Positions 24,640-33,400 of a DNA stretch of 56,286 nucleotides are shown piece after piece. The notes under the pieces are model-generated. The model saw only the letters and a list, made by a program, of their open reading frames with translations. It searched no databases and had not been told where the DNA came from. The DNA is taken from contig JAAYVL010000173.1 of the NCBI GenBank assembly GCA_012517205.1, positions 1-56,286 of the forward strand, read 5' to 3'. The position numbers were made by a program, and so were the translations under genes. Source of the DNA: Verrucomicrobiota bacterium (GTDB taxonomy: Bacteria; Verrucomicrobiota; Verrucomicrobiia; Limisphaerales; UBA8199). Position 1 is the first letter of the stretch. Every line of letters begins with the position of its first letter.

Positions 24640-26112
24640 ATGCCGCCGCAGATGAGCAAGTATTATGTGGCCTGTGATCTGGGCGCGGAAAGCGGCCGGG
24701 TGATGCTGGGCACGCTGCATGAGGATTCGCTGACGATCAGCGAGGTGCGCAGTTTCCCGAATACGCCGATTTTGGAGAAGGACGCCTGGCTGTGGAACAT
24801 TCCGTGGCTGTATGAGGAAATCCTCCAGGGGCTGAACGCCGTCGGCACCTACGAGGAAGCCGTGGACAGCATCAGTTGCGATTCCTGGGGCGGCGATTAT
24901 CTGCTGTTCGAGCGGGACGGCAGCCTGATCACGCCCACCTATCATTACCGCGACCGCCGCGGGGAGGAGGGGATGCGAAAGGTGGGGGCGGCCATCCCGC
25001 CCGAGGCGCTTTATGCCGAGACCGGCGGGCAGCTGTCTCCCGGGAGCACCCTTTCGCAGTTGGCGGCGGAGAAGCCGCGGCGGCTGGCCCGGGCCGAGCG
25101 GCTGTTGCCGGTGGCGGATGCCTTCAATTACCTGCTGGCGGGTGTGGCGCGCGGCGAGCGGTCGCTGGCCGGCGCAACGCGGCTTTACAACCCGGCCACG
25201 CGGGCCTGGTCGCCGCGCCTGCTCCAGGCGGCGGGGGTTCCGGCCCGGCTGCTGCCGCCCCTGGTTGCCGCGGGCACGGAGCTGGGGCCGCTGCAGCCGG
25301 CGATCGCAAAGTCCACCCACCTGGAAGACACCGTGGTGGTGGCCTCCTGCTCGGACCAGACCGCGGCGGCGCTGACGGGTTTGCCCGTGCCCGAGGGGGA
25401 AAGCTGGGCGTATTTGCGGCTGGGGTCCCGGACCGACGTGGGCGCCCTGATCGGCCAGCCGATCCTCACGGAGGCCGCCCGCGCGCAAGGGTTCACCCAT
25501 GAACCCGGCTACGGCGATTCCATCCGGTTTTTCAAGCAGACGATGGGCCTGTGGCTGCTCGAGGAGTGCCGGCGTTTCTGGAAGGCCCAGGACCGGGAGA
25601 TCGATGACGCGCTGCTGACGCATCTGGCGGGCGCCTCGCCCGCGTTCGAGGCGCTGATTGACCCCGCCGATCCCCGCTTCGCCGCGGCGGGCGACATGCC
25701 GCTCAAGGTCCAGGCGTTCTGCCGCGAGACGCGCCAGCCCGTGCCGCGCAAGCCCGGCGCGATCATTCGCTGCGTGCTGGAGAGCCTCGCGCTGTCATAC
25801 CGCCAGGCGCTCGAAGAGCTGGAAGCCCTGGCCGGGCGGCCGGTGGCGCGGCTCTACCTGCTGGGCGGCGCGGGCGGCGACCTGCTCCAGCACTTCATCG
25901 CCAATGCCGTGCGCCGGCCGGTGGTCGCGGCGCCGCCGGATGCCGCCGCGCTCGGCAACGTCGTGGCGCAGGCCCTGGCATTGGGACACCTCACCTCCCT
26001 CGAACAGGCGCGCGAACTCCTCCGGCATTCCACCAAAACCAGCCCGCTGCAGCCCTACGCAACCGCGTGGGACGCCGCCTTCGCCCGGCTCCGGGAACTG
26101 CGCGCCGCCTGA
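24640..26112 (+). CDS. rhaB: FGGY-family carbohydrate kinase, rhamnulokinase-like (divergent)
   Basis: A 490-residue sugar kinase. CDLGAESGRVMLG (12-24) and CDSWGGDYLLF (80-90) match rhamnulokinase (DLGASSGRV and DTWGVDF in E. coli RhaB). The C-terminal GGAGGDLLQHFIANAVRRPVVA is the usual FGGY loop. The catalytic Asp appears to be Asp239 in ASCSDQTAAA, where RhaB has SHDTASA. The normally conserved SSGTWSL loop is replaced by LGSRTDVGAL. The enzyme probably phosphorylates a ketose or deoxyketose, rhamnulose being the nearest guess, but specificity may differ. No other rhamnose genes are adjacent. Start at 24640 or at the ATG four codons later. Confidence 0.75.
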   Translation: MPPQMSKYYVACDLGAESGRVMLGTLHEDSLTISEVRSFPNTPILEKDAWLWNIPWLYEEILQGLNAVGTYEEAVDSISCDSWGGDYLLFERDGSLITPTYHYRDRRGEEGMRKVGAAIPPEALYAETGGQLSPGSTLSQLAAEKPRRLARAERLLPVADAFNYLLAGVARGERSLAGATRLYNPATRAWSPRLLQAAGVPARLLPPLVAAGTELGPLQPAIAKSTHLEDTVVVASCSDQTAAALTGLPVPEGESWAYLRLGSRTDVGALIGQPILTEAARAQGFTHEPGYGDSIRFFKQTMGLWLLEECRRFWKAQDREIDDALLTHLAGASPAFEALIDPADPRFAAAGDMPLKVQAFCRETRQPVPRKPGAIIRCVLESLALSYRQALEELEALAGRPVARLYLLGGAGGDLLQHFIANAVRRPVVAAPPDAAALGNVVAQALALGHLTSLEQARELLRHSTKTSPLQPYATAWDAAFARLRELRAA

Positions 26113-26119
26113 GCCCGGC

Positions 26120-26947
26120 TCAACGCCAGCGGAACTCGACCACGACCGGGAGGTGATCGGAGGCGTCGGATTCGGGCACCCAGGCCTTGACCGGGTCGAG
26201 GGCACTGCCGCGGGACAGCCAGACGTAGTCAATGCGCGTGGCGGGTTTTTGCGCGGGGAAGGTGTTGCCGTCGCCCGTGCCGGCCGTCAGCCAGGTATCG
26301 AGGAAGGCGGTGGCAATTTTCTGGTGCGTGCGGCTCCCGGGGGTGTCGTTAAAATCCCCGCACAGGATGACCGGCCGTCCGGGCCAGGCGCGGGCTGTTT
26401 CCAGGATTTCCCCCGCGTGCGCGAGCCGCTCGTCGTCCCCCGGCCGGTAGTCAATATGCGTGTTGAGAAAGACCAGCTCCCGGCCGCGGACATCCAGCAC
26501 CACCTGCAAAAGGCCGCGCTGCTCGCCGGGGCGGAGCATCTGGTAATGCCGGTTGGTCCAGCGCTTGACGGGGAAGCGCGTCAGCACGGCGTTGCCGTAT
26601 TCGCCGCCCTGAAAATGGAAGTTGTTGCTGAACACGCAGGTCAGGCCGGTCAGCGCGGCCAGCTCGGCCGGACAATCGCGCCGCGCCGTTCGCTGCACGC
26701 CTTTATCCACTTCCTGCAGGGCCACGATGTCCGCCTGCTCGCGCCGGATCAGGTCGGCGATGCGCGCGAAATCAATCCGCTCGTCCAGCCCGGCCCCGTG
26801 ATGAATGTTGTAGGTCATCACCCGGAAGGTTTGAGGGGCGTCCGCCCGGGGGGCGCGGGCGCAAGCCGCCAGGCCCAGGGCCGGCAGGACGGTGAAGAGC
26901 AGCCGGATCCAGCCGGCGCCAGAAAGAAAGCGATGCCTGGTTATCAT
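26120..26947 (-). CDS. Endonuclease/exonuclease/phosphatase family lipoprotein
   Basis: A 275-residue EEP-superfamily phosphodiesterase. The N-terminus is a lipoprotein signal with lipobox LAAC (Cys29), so the protein should be membrane-anchored outside the cytoplasm. Catalytic motifs are all present: TYNIHHGAG, ALQEVDKG, LNTHIDYRP, CGDFNDTP, DYVWLS and SDHLPVVVEF, giving the metal-binding Glu and the Asn/Asp/His general acid-base set. The substrate may be a nucleic acid, phospholipid headgroup or sugar phosphate. Its C-terminus is 7 bp from the end of the convergent kinase gene. A start at 26965 is possible, but 26947 begins the signal more naturally. Confidence 0.88.
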   Translation of the reverse strand: MITRHRFLSGAGWIRLLFTVLPALGLAACARAPRADAPQTFRVMTYNIHHGAGLDERIDFARIADLIRREQADIVALQEVDKGVQRTARRDCPAELAALTGLTCVFSNNFHFQGGEYGNAVLTRFPVKRWTNRHYQMLRPGEQRGLLQVVLDVRGRELVFLNTHIDYRPGDDERLAHAGEILETARAWPGRPVILCGDFNDTPGSRTHQKIATAFLDTWLTAGTGDGNTFPAQKPATRIDYVWLSRGSALDPVKAWVPESDASDHLPVVVEFRWR

Positions 26948-27092
26948 GGCGGGATTACACTCCATCTTCCCGGCAAATGCAACCCGCGGGCGTGCTTCGG
27001 CTGCCGGGCCGGGCGCGGGCGCGGGCGGGTTCAGCCCCGGCTCGCGGCGTGGAGGGGCCCGCGGCCGGCCGGCGCGGGAGCGCGGGTCAGGC

Positions 27093-27971
27093 TCAGACCG
27101 GCAGCACCGCGATCCAGTTGCTCGCGCCGAACCGGGCTTTAAACTTCTCCGCCAGCGCCCGGGCGGCGGCCAGCCCGGAAACCACCGCGAACGTGGTCGA
27201 GCCGCTGCCGGACATGAGCGCGGCCGCCGCGCCGTGGGCGCGGAGGAATTCCTGGAACAGGGCCAGCAGGGGATATTTGGCCAGGGCCGGCGCTTCGAGC
27301 GCGTTGTAGAAAGCCGCGCCCGCCGTTGGCAGGTCAGCCGTTTGCAGCAGCGCGACGAGCTGCCGCGCGCGCCCGGGGCGGCCGTTGAGCGCGTCCGGGA
27401 AGCGCGCCAGTTGCTGGTAGGCCCAGGCGGTGGAGATGCCAAAGCCGGGATGGATCAGCACAAAGGCCGCGCCGCGCAGGGCGGGAAAAGGGGGCAGGGG
27501 TTCGAGGCGTTCGCCGCGGCCGCCGGCCAGGGCCGGCTGGCGGCGGAGGAAGAACGAGACATCGGAACCCAGGGCGGCGGCCAGGCGATGCAGGTGTTCG
27601 GGCGTGAGGGGTTCGCCGAAAAGCTCGTTGAGGCCCAGCAGGGTGATGGCGGCGTTGCTGCTGCCGCCGCCCAAACCCGCCGCCAGCGGGAGATTTTTCC
27701 GGAGGTCCAGGCGCACGCCGTCCGGGATGGCCGCCGCCTTGAGGAACATCGCCGCGGCGCGATAGACCAGGTTGCGCGCATCCGTCGGCAGGCGGGGATC
27801 GCTGCAGCGCAGTTGAATGCCGGAGCCGCCCCGCGCCAGCCGCAGATGGTCAAACACCTGGACCGGGTGGAACACGGTTTCCAGCTCGTGGAAGCCGTCC
27901 GGGCGGCGGCCGAGGATGTTCAGCAGCAGGTTAACCTTGCCGGGCGATTGTATTTCCAGCGCCACGCCCAT
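27093..27971 (-). CDS. ispE: 4-diphosphocytidyl-2-C-methyl-D-erythritol kinase
   Basis: Phosphorylates CDP-methylerythritol in the MEP pathway of isoprenoid synthesis. The 292-residue GHMP kinase has SPGKVNLLLNILGRRPDGFHEL (residues 9-30, partly quoted as SPGKVNLLL), the ATP loop PLAAGLGGGSSNAA (about 95-108), the catalytic Asp region GSDVSFFL, and the C-terminal MSGSGSTTFAV. All of these are diagnostic of IspE. The length is normal. It is transcribed toward the EEP lipoprotein gene with a 145-bp gap. Nothing unusual is seen. Confidence 0.96.
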   Translation of the reverse strand: MGVALEIQSPGKVNLLLNILGRRPDGFHELETVFHPVQVFDHLRLARGGSGIQLRCSDPRLPTDARNLVYRAAAMFLKAAAIPDGVRLDLRKNLPLAAGLGGGSSNAAITLLGLNELFGEPLTPEHLHRLAAALGSDVSFFLRRQPALAGGRGERLEPLPPFPALRGAAFVLIHPGFGISTAWAYQQLARFPDALNGRPGRARQLVALLQTADLPTAGAAFYNALEAPALAKYPLLALFQEFLRAHGAAAALMSGSGSTTFAVVSGLAAARALAEKFKARFGASNWIAVLPV

Positions 27972-28088
27972 TCTTTTGCCACAAACCGGCGCTAAAAGAC
28001 ACTCAAAGTTGATCCGGCGAAGCCGGGCCCGGCGGCGCGCCGCGGGGCCGCATACCCGGGACGGCGGCGAGGGGATTAGCCGCGGACG

Positions 28089-28532
28089 TTAGTGGGTCTC
28101 GAAAATCTTGAACCGGCTGCCCGGGATATAGGGGAAGATATCGCCACCGCTGAAGCCCATGTTGGCATCGGTGGCGAACATCGCATCGTCGAGGATGCCC
28201 GGCCGGTAATTGTCGGGATACACCGGGTTCGGGGAGAGATAATCGGTAAAAATCGGGTCGTAGGGCGGGAAGGGGGCGGTGACGACCTCATAGAGGCCCA
28301 CGCCCGTCCGGGCGAGCGTCCGATTGAGGCCGCGGAGAAAGCCGGTGGCATAGTGGCCGCCCGGTTGATCGAACAGGGCGGTCTGCTCGATGCTGCGGCG
28401 CATTTCACCCAGGCGAACGAGCTCCGTCATGTTGCTCATGCCGCGCCCCAGTTTCTTCTCCGTATTGGCGCACCCGGTCAGCAAAGCCCCGGCCATGGCC
28501 AGGCTGGCGAGGAGGGTAAATGTGTTACGCAT
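28089..28532 (-). CDS. Exosortase-system-associated lipoprotein (TIGR04073-like)
   Basis: A 147-residue lipoprotein with lipobox LLTGC (Cys21). The body has two similar helical-loop units: KLGRGMSNMTELVRLGEMRRS (about 28-48) and TGFLRGLNRTLARTGVGLYEVVTAPFPPYDP (63-93), then an aromatic, Pro-rich tail (NPVYPDNYRPG). This layout fits the TIGR04073 family, which occurs in genomes with exosortase/PEP-CTERM sorting, especially Verrucomicrobia. I assign it from memory of the family. The function is unknown. It has its own promoter 21 nt upstream and follows the FtsK-like operon on the same strand, separated by a probable terminator. Confidence 0.75.
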   Translation of the reverse strand: MRNTFTLLASLAMAGALLTGCANTEKKLGRGMSNMTELVRLGEMRRSIEQTALFDQPGGHYATGFLRGLNRTLARTGVGLYEVVTAPFPPYDPIFTDYLSPNPVYPDNYRPGILDDAMFATDANMGFSGGDIFPYIPGSRFKIFETH

Positions 28533-28553
28533 ATATTTTGGTTTCTGCCGGGT

Positions 28554-28581
28554 AGTTTAGCCAACTTCATCGCCCTGTAAA
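28554..28581 (-). promoter_or_regulatory. Promoter of the TIGR04073 lipoprotein gene
   Basis: On the minus strand TTTACA (28581-28576), a 16-nt spacer and TAAACT (28559-28554). The -10 box ends 21 nt before the ATG at 28532, giving a leader of about 15 nt. Confidence 0.6.
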
Positions 28582-28590
28582 GGGGGGAGT

Positions 28591-28617
28591 TGAAAAATGT
28601 TCCCCCGCCCGGCGGGG
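28591..28617 (-). terminator. Probable terminator after the FtsK-like gene
   Basis: On the minus strand the stem CCCCGC/GCGGGG (28617-28612 with 28608-28603) and a 3-nt loop are followed within 6 nt by a five-T run. It lies 20 bp past the stop codon at 28637. Confidence 0.5.
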
Positions 28618-28636
28618 CGGCGGGGCGGCGGGCGCC

Positions 28637-31600
28637 TCACGCGGGCGCGCGGTTTCCCGGCGCGAGCAGGCGGGCCAGGTTGCGGGCGGTTTGTTCGAGC
28701 CACTCGCGAGCGGGCGGCGCGTAGGGGCGGAAAGTTTCGAGGGTGCCCTCCTGCGCGTTGAAGAAGAGCGCGCGATGCAGCCCGAGCAGGCTGGCTTTCG
28801 GGCTGTCAATGAGGCTGGCGGAATCGTTGGCGCTCATCTGGAAGAGCACGCGCAGCTCGAATTCGCTGAGGGCCTTCCGGCTGAGGAACCGGGTGACGTT
28901 GTTGTAGGTGTCGCAGGTGGCGATCACGTGGCAGCCGAGCCGCGCGCCTTCACAGATGAGGTGGTTCAGCCGCTGGGCGGGATTGGCCTCGGCCTCCGCA
29001 TCGCCAGTGGCGAAGCTGAAGTCTTCCTCATACCGCAGCTTGCCGTATTTCTGCAGGCCGTGAAGAAACAGGAAAACCGGCGGGGCCGCCTCGGGGTCCA
29101 CCGCCTCGGCCCGCTGCCGCATGTCCGCCGCCAGGCCTTTGAAGATTTCGTCCAGGTCGCCCGCGCGGGCCTGCGTAACCGGGTGCGGGATGGCGCGGAT
29201 GATTTGCTCCATATACTGCCGCGGGGCGGTGCCCGGCGCGGTGCCGTCGCAGAGGATGAACCGCGCCGCGCCCGCCGGGTACTGGCCGGCCAGGGCGAGG
29301 AGCCCGAGGGAAAGCAGGCCCAGCAGCGTTTCGTCGCGCTGCCCCACCAGCAACAGGTGGCTTCCGCTCTGGCGCGGAAATACCGCCTCGGTGGGGCCTT
29401 TGATCGAATTGGGCGCTCCCAGCCAGATCCGGCCCGCCGCCGCCGGGGCAATCGCCGGGGCCTCCAGCAGCCGCCGCAGCGGCGCGTTTTCCCGCACGTC
29501 CGCCGGCGCGTTGCCCTCGAAGACAATCGGCCCCGGGTAAAGCGGCCCCCCGTCCGCGCCGGGTCTCTGGGCGCCGGCCTGGTCCGCCCGGACCCGCACT
29601 TCGGCCAGGGCGGTTTCCCGCACCTGGTCGGGCAGCCAGACCACCTGGAAGGGGCTGTTGCCTTCGAGCCGGCCGGCCATGTCGTTGTAGATGCCCTCGC
29701 CGGGGCGCGACAGCAGGCGCGGCGCGGGGTTGTTTTCGTCCATGATCAGGTAGGCGTCGGCTTCGTTGCACTGGAGGGCGATGCGAATGACCATCTGGCC
29801 GAGCGTGGTGCGCGCGACCGTGTAGGCCCCGCCCAGCGTCTGCGAGCCGAGCAGCACGTGGATGCCAAACGCCCGCCCCTGCCGCACCAGCCGGTCCAGC
29901 AGCAGCGAGGCCGTTTGCGAGATGCGGTCGTCCTCCACAAAGAACTCCTGGAACTCGTCAATGATCAGCAGCGAGCGCGGGATGGGCTCCGGGCCGCCCG
30001 CCCGCAGGTATCCGGCGATGTCCTGCACGCCCCGCTGGCGGAACAGGTCGCCGCGGCGCTTCAATTCGTCGTCCACCCGCTGCAGGACGCTCAGGCCGAA
30101 CTCCCGGTCGCTCTCGATGGCCACCACGCGCGCATGGGGCAGGCGGTGGGTCGCGTAGCACTTGAACTCGACGCCTTTCTTGAAGTCCACCAGGTAAAAC
30201 TCCACCTGCTCGGGGCTGCACCACAACGCCAGGTTGGTGATGATGACGTGGAACAGGGTGGACTTGCCCGAGCCGGTCTTGCCCGCAATCAGCGCGTGCT
30301 GGCAGGTTCCCTTGCCCAGGGCGAGGTATTGGAACTTGGTCGCGCCGGTGCGCCCGATCGGGACAAGCAGCTCTTTGGCGGTGTCCTGGCTCCAAATCTC
30401 CGCGGCCGGCGGCGCCACATGCGCGAAGGGCACCTCGACCCGGCTGGAATCGCGGCTGCTCACGCCCACCCGGTTCACGAACTCGATGGCGAACTCCGGC
30501 GGCGGCGGCGGCTCCAGTTCCAGGCGGATGCCCGGCCGGGCCGGGCCGGCAAGGCGGAAGACAGCCCCGCCGCCGCCGGCGGGCTCGGACCGGCGGGTGT
30601 CTCCGCGCGCCCGGTTATCCCCGGGGATCGCCGCGGCCTGGGCGCGCGGGGACAGGCGGCCGTCCGGAACGGCGCTCAGGCCGACGCTGTCGGCGCGCAA
30701 TTCCTCCGGGATGAACTCGGGAGGCAGCGTCAGCCGCCGGTCCCAATGAATCAGCGTATAAACGCCGCAGCGCGCCCCGCTGGCCGCGATGCTCAGCAGG
30801 CGTTTGGCGGCGGTTTCCGTGAAGTTCGCCGGGAAGTCGGCCACGACGAGGAAATAATACTTTTCCGCAATGACCCCCGCCTGCTGGTTGTATTCGGCGA
30901 TGGTGGCATATTCATTGCGCAGGTACATCTGGATGACCTTCTCCATGTGCTCATTGAGGTCGGCCAGTTTCTGCTCGATCTGGCCCGGCTGGGTCCAGAT
31001 GCGGCTGTTGATGAGCTGCGCTTCGTGGTCGGCCAGGTGCATGATGCCGGCGAAGTTCTGCCCCAGCCCCACCGGGTCAATGATGGTGAAGTTCAGCCGC
31101 CCGGGCGGGGCGGTGGCCAGCAGCCGCAACAGGAGGTTGTTCAGCGCGCCAATGGCTTCGTCGCGGCCCTGCTCGGCCGTCTCGAACAGGATTGAGCCCT
31201 GGCCCGGGTACGCCAGGCACGCCGGCAGCGAGAACCGGGCCGGGCCGGGCCACGCCAGGCGCCCGTCCCGGAGCGCCGCCGGCGCGAGCTTTTCCATCTC
31301 CACCTCCAGCCGGCCGAACTTCGCCGCGCCCGCAAACTGGGCGGGCGGCGTCCATGCCTCGAACCCCGGCGCCTGCCACGGCGGGAACAGCTTGTCAGCC
31401 AGGGCGTTAAGGGACTGGATATCCGCGTAGAGCGGCCCGATCGCGCGCTGCCATTCGGCCGTCAGCGCCTGCCCCGCGGCCTGGTAATCCGCGTTAAGCG
31501 CGGCCTCCCGCTGCTCGCTGGCCCGGGCTTCCGCCTGGCCGCGCGCCACCACCGTCCGCCGGCGTTGTTCTCCGGCCTCCACCTGCTGCCGGTGCTGCCG

Positions 31601-32665
31601 CTCCTGCCGGATCCGCTGGAGGTGATCATTCCTCGCCAGGGCGCGCGCCGCCTTTTCATCGCTCGCTGTGCGGCAGGCCACCCGCAGTTCGCTGGCCTCC
31701 GCCAGCACCCGCTTCAACTCCTGGTCCACCGTTTGCGTGGTGTTCGCAAACTCGCTTCCGAGGCGTTCCAGCTCCTGTTGATAATGCGCCTCGGACCGTT
31801 CCGCGGCGGCGTCATGGCAGCATCGCGCCTGCGCGAGCCCGTCGGCGATGGCCGCGGCCTGCCGCCGAACCCGGCACTGCGCCAGGCTGCGAATGATCAG
31901 GACGACCACCAGCCCTCCCACCGCGCCCAGGCCCGCCTTCCCGTAAGCGGCGGGCCCCGAGCCAAACTGCCGGAGCAGCAACGGGACCAGCCCCAGGGCG
32001 ATCAGCCCCCATAGCGGCAGGGATTTGAACCAGCGCAGCGGCAGGAACCTGCGGAAGCGGCGCAGATCATCCCGCGTCTGCGCCAGGCATTCGCGCAATT
32101 CCGCCAGCAGTTGCTGTTCATCCCGCGCGGGCGCGGGCGTTTTCCGGTCGGCGGCGGCCAGGCGGCGGACGAGCTTGCGATAGCCCTGGAAAGCCTTCCG
32201 CGCCTCGGTTTCCCGGGCGGCGAGCTCCGCCTGCTCGGCGGCCAGGAGATGCCTGAACTCCTCGAAAGCCGTCCCAACGGCGGCCTGGCCCGCGTCCCGG
32301 TCGCGCTCGGCTTGCAGCATGGCCTTTTGCAGTTCGTATTTGCGCGCGCCGGTCCGGGCCTCGATCTCCGCGAGGCGCTGCTCTTTGCTGGCCTGGTAAG
32401 CGGCGCCGATCCGCGCCTTGCGCGCCGCGTGCCGGGCGGCAAGCGCCTGGCTGGCCGCCGCTCGCGCCGCCGCGGCCTCACGGTCAGCCGCTGCCAGTTC
32501 CTCCGCCTGCCGCTCGCGCACCGCTTCGCGGAGGCGCTGTTCCCGGCCCCGCTGCGCATGGTATTCCGCGTTGAGCTTCTCCGACCGGGCGGCAAAAGCC
32601 CGGACCGTGGCCTGGAGCCGCTCCAGCAGTTCGAGTGTTTGGCCGACGCCCAGGTTGCTACTCAC
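28637..32665 (-). CDS. Membrane FtsK/SpoIIIE (EccC/EssC-like) ATPase of a type VII-like system
   Basis: A 1342-residue ATPase. Residues 1-200 are a long Ala/Arg/Glu-rich coiled coil. Two membrane helices follow (about 217-233 and 247-260), then a second coiled coil to about 410. Three FtsK-like modules come next. The first (about 480-650) has lost its Walker A (ETAEQGRDEA) but keeps LNFTIIDPVG. The second is intact, with AGKTGSGKST (794-803) and Walker B SLLIIDEFQEFF (898-909). The third (about 1095-1300) is degenerate (VGQRDETLLG; PPVFLFLHGL). Multi-ATPase chains of this kind drive WXG100 secretion in Gram-positives. Start GTG at 32665, overlapping the upstream small gene by 8 bp. DNA translocation is the alternative role, but the WXG-like neighbours argue for protein export. 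Confidence 0.82.
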   Translation of the reverse strand: MSSNLGVGQTLELLERLQATVRAFAARSEKLNAEYHAQRGREQRLREAVRERQAEELAAADREAAAARAAASQALAARHAARKARIGAAYQASKEQRLAEIEARTGARKYELQKAMLQAERDRDAGQAAVGTAFEEFRHLLAAEQAELAARETEARKAFQGYRKLVRRLAAADRKTPAPARDEQQLLAELRECLAQTRDDLRRFRRFLPLRWFKSLPLWGLIALGLVPLLLRQFGSGPAAYGKAGLGAVGGLVVVLIIRSLAQCRVRRQAAAIADGLAQARCCHDAAAERSEAHYQQELERLGSEFANTTQTVDQELKRVLAEASELRVACRTASDEKAARALARNDHLQRIRQERQHRQQVEAGEQRRRTVVARGQAEARASEQREAALNADYQAAGQALTAEWQRAIGPLYADIQSLNALADKLFPPWQAPGFEAWTPPAQFAGAAKFGRLEVEMEKLAPAALRDGRLAWPGPARFSLPACLAYPGQGSILFETAEQGRDEAIGALNNLLLRLLATAPPGRLNFTIIDPVGLGQNFAGIMHLADHEAQLINSRIWTQPGQIEQKLADLNEHMEKVIQMYLRNEYATIAEYNQQAGVIAEKYYFLVVADFPANFTETAAKRLLSIAASGARCGVYTLIHWDRRLTLPPEFIPEELRADSVGLSAVPDGRLSPRAQAAAIPGDNRARGDTRRSEPAGGGGAVFRLAGPARPGIRLELEPPPPPEFAIEFVNRVGVSSRDSSRVEVPFAHVAPPAAEIWSQDTAKELLVPIGRTGATKFQYLALGKGTCQHALIAGKTGSGKSTLFHVIITNLALWCSPEQVEFYLVDFKKGVEFKCYATHRLPHARVVAIESDREFGLSVLQRVDDELKRRGDLFRQRGVQDIAGYLRAGGPEPIPRSLLIIDEFQEFFVEDDRISQTASLLLDRLVRQGRAFGIHVLLGSQTLGGAYTVARTTLGQMVIRIALQCNEADAYLIMDENNPAPRLLSRPGEGIYNDMAGRLEGNSPFQVVWLPDQVRETALAEVRVRADQAGAQRPGADGGPLYPGPIVFEGNAPADVRENAPLRRLLEAPAIAPAAAGRIWLGAPNSIKGPTEAVFPRQSGSHLLLVGQRDETLLGLLSLGLLALAGQYPAGAARFILCDGTAPGTAPRQYMEQIIRAIPHPVTQARAGDLDEIFKGLAADMRQRAEAVDPEAAPPVFLFLHGLQKYGKLRYEEDFSFATGDAEAEANPAQRLNHLICEGARLGCHVIATCDTYNNVTRFLSRKALSEFELRVLFQMSANDSASLIDSPKASLLGLHRALFFNAQEGTLETFRPYAPPAREWLEQTARNLARLLAPGNRAPA

Positions 32666-32864
32666 AATCCCGCCTGATTTGGGTTAAGAGTTTGTCCAAT
32701 TGCTCCATCACGGTAGCCGCCCGGTCCACGCTGGCAAAGAGTTCTTCCATGTAGCGGCGCTCGAACTCCTCGCCCCGGGCGTCCCGCCAATAGCTTTTCG
32801 TGTCCAGCCATTGGGCCCGCAACTCCTTGGTGAGGCCGCCCAGCCGCGCGCCGCTGCCCTTCAT
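32658..32864 (-). CDS. Small helical protein of the type VII-like operon (68 residues)
   Basis: A 68-residue helical protein with no signal peptide. It has a hairpin-like pattern: helix, then YWRDARGEEFERRYMEEL with Trp26-x-Asp28, then VDRAATVMEQLDKLLTQIRRD. The W-x-D-x(4-5)-F-x(3)-Y pattern matches the turn of the WXG100-like protein encoded two genes upstream (TWQDQEHAKFAEEF). It is therefore probably a second, short secreted helical partner or a chaperone/adaptor. The ATG at 32864 overlaps the stop of the preceding gene (ATGA), and its own stop overlaps the ATPase start by 8 bp, so the four genes form one tightly coupled unit. No family name is recognised. Confidence 0.75.
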   Translation of the reverse strand: MKGSGARLGGLTKELRAQWLDTKSYWRDARGEEFERRYMEELFASVDRAATVMEQLDKLLTQIRRDCE

Positions 32865-33397
32865 GGCGCTCCTCCCGGCGACGGGGTTTCGCCGCTGGCG
32901 CGGGTGGCCCCGGCGGACGCGGGCGGCGCCACGCGCCGATACGCCTCGAGCGTCTCGAGCGTCCGCGTCAAAAACGCCACCGCCTGCACCATGTCGTGCG
33001 CCAGCACGGTATGCAGCTTTTCCATCTGCTTGACCAGCGGCGCCGTCCGGCTCTCGAACACGCGGTCCCATTGTTTCACTTTCCGCAGCTTTTCCTCCGC
33101 CGCCTGCAGCGCGCGCCGGGCCCGATGCGCCATCATCTGCTCCGCCGAGCTGGCCCGGTCCAGGAGGGACAGTTTGGCGCTGAACAGCGCCTGCTGCGCC
33201 TCGTCAAACTCCCGCCGCCGCCGCCGCACCTGGCTTTCCCAATACACGCGCTGCTCGTCCTCCAGCCAGTTGCGCATCCGCATCACTTCGGCGCTCACCT
33301 CGTCCAGCGCCGGGCGCGCCTTGTCCAGGTAAAGCAGCAGGTTCGACCGGAATAACTCCAGCGCGTCCGACGAGGTGACCTGCGCGCGCTCGGCCAT
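32861..33397 (-). CDS. Helical coiled-coil protein of the type VII-like operon (178 residues)
   Basis: A 178-residue protein, almost entirely amphipathic helix from about residue 10 to 155 (DKARPALDEVSAEVMRM, RRRRREFDEAQQALF, AEEKLRKVKQWDRVFE, VKQMEKLHTVL), with an Ala/Pro/Gly tail. There is no signal peptide or membrane helix. I have the impression that similar proteins stand beside FtsK-like ATPases in other phyla, but I cannot name a family. Position between the WXG100-like gene (3 bp upstream) and the small gene (ATGA overlap) makes it a core part of the operon. It may be a structural partner, a secreted coiled-coil rod, or a cytoplasmic adaptor. Function not known. Confidence 0.78.
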   Translation of the reverse strand: MAERAQVTSSDALELFRSNLLLYLDKARPALDEVSAEVMRMRNWLEDEQRVYWESQVRRRRREFDEAQQALFSAKLSLLDRASSAEQMMAHRARRALQAAEEKLRKVKQWDRVFESRTAPLVKQMEKLHTVLAHDMVQAVAFLTRTLETLEAYRRVAPPASAGATRASGETPSPGGAP

Positions 33398-33400
33398 GGG

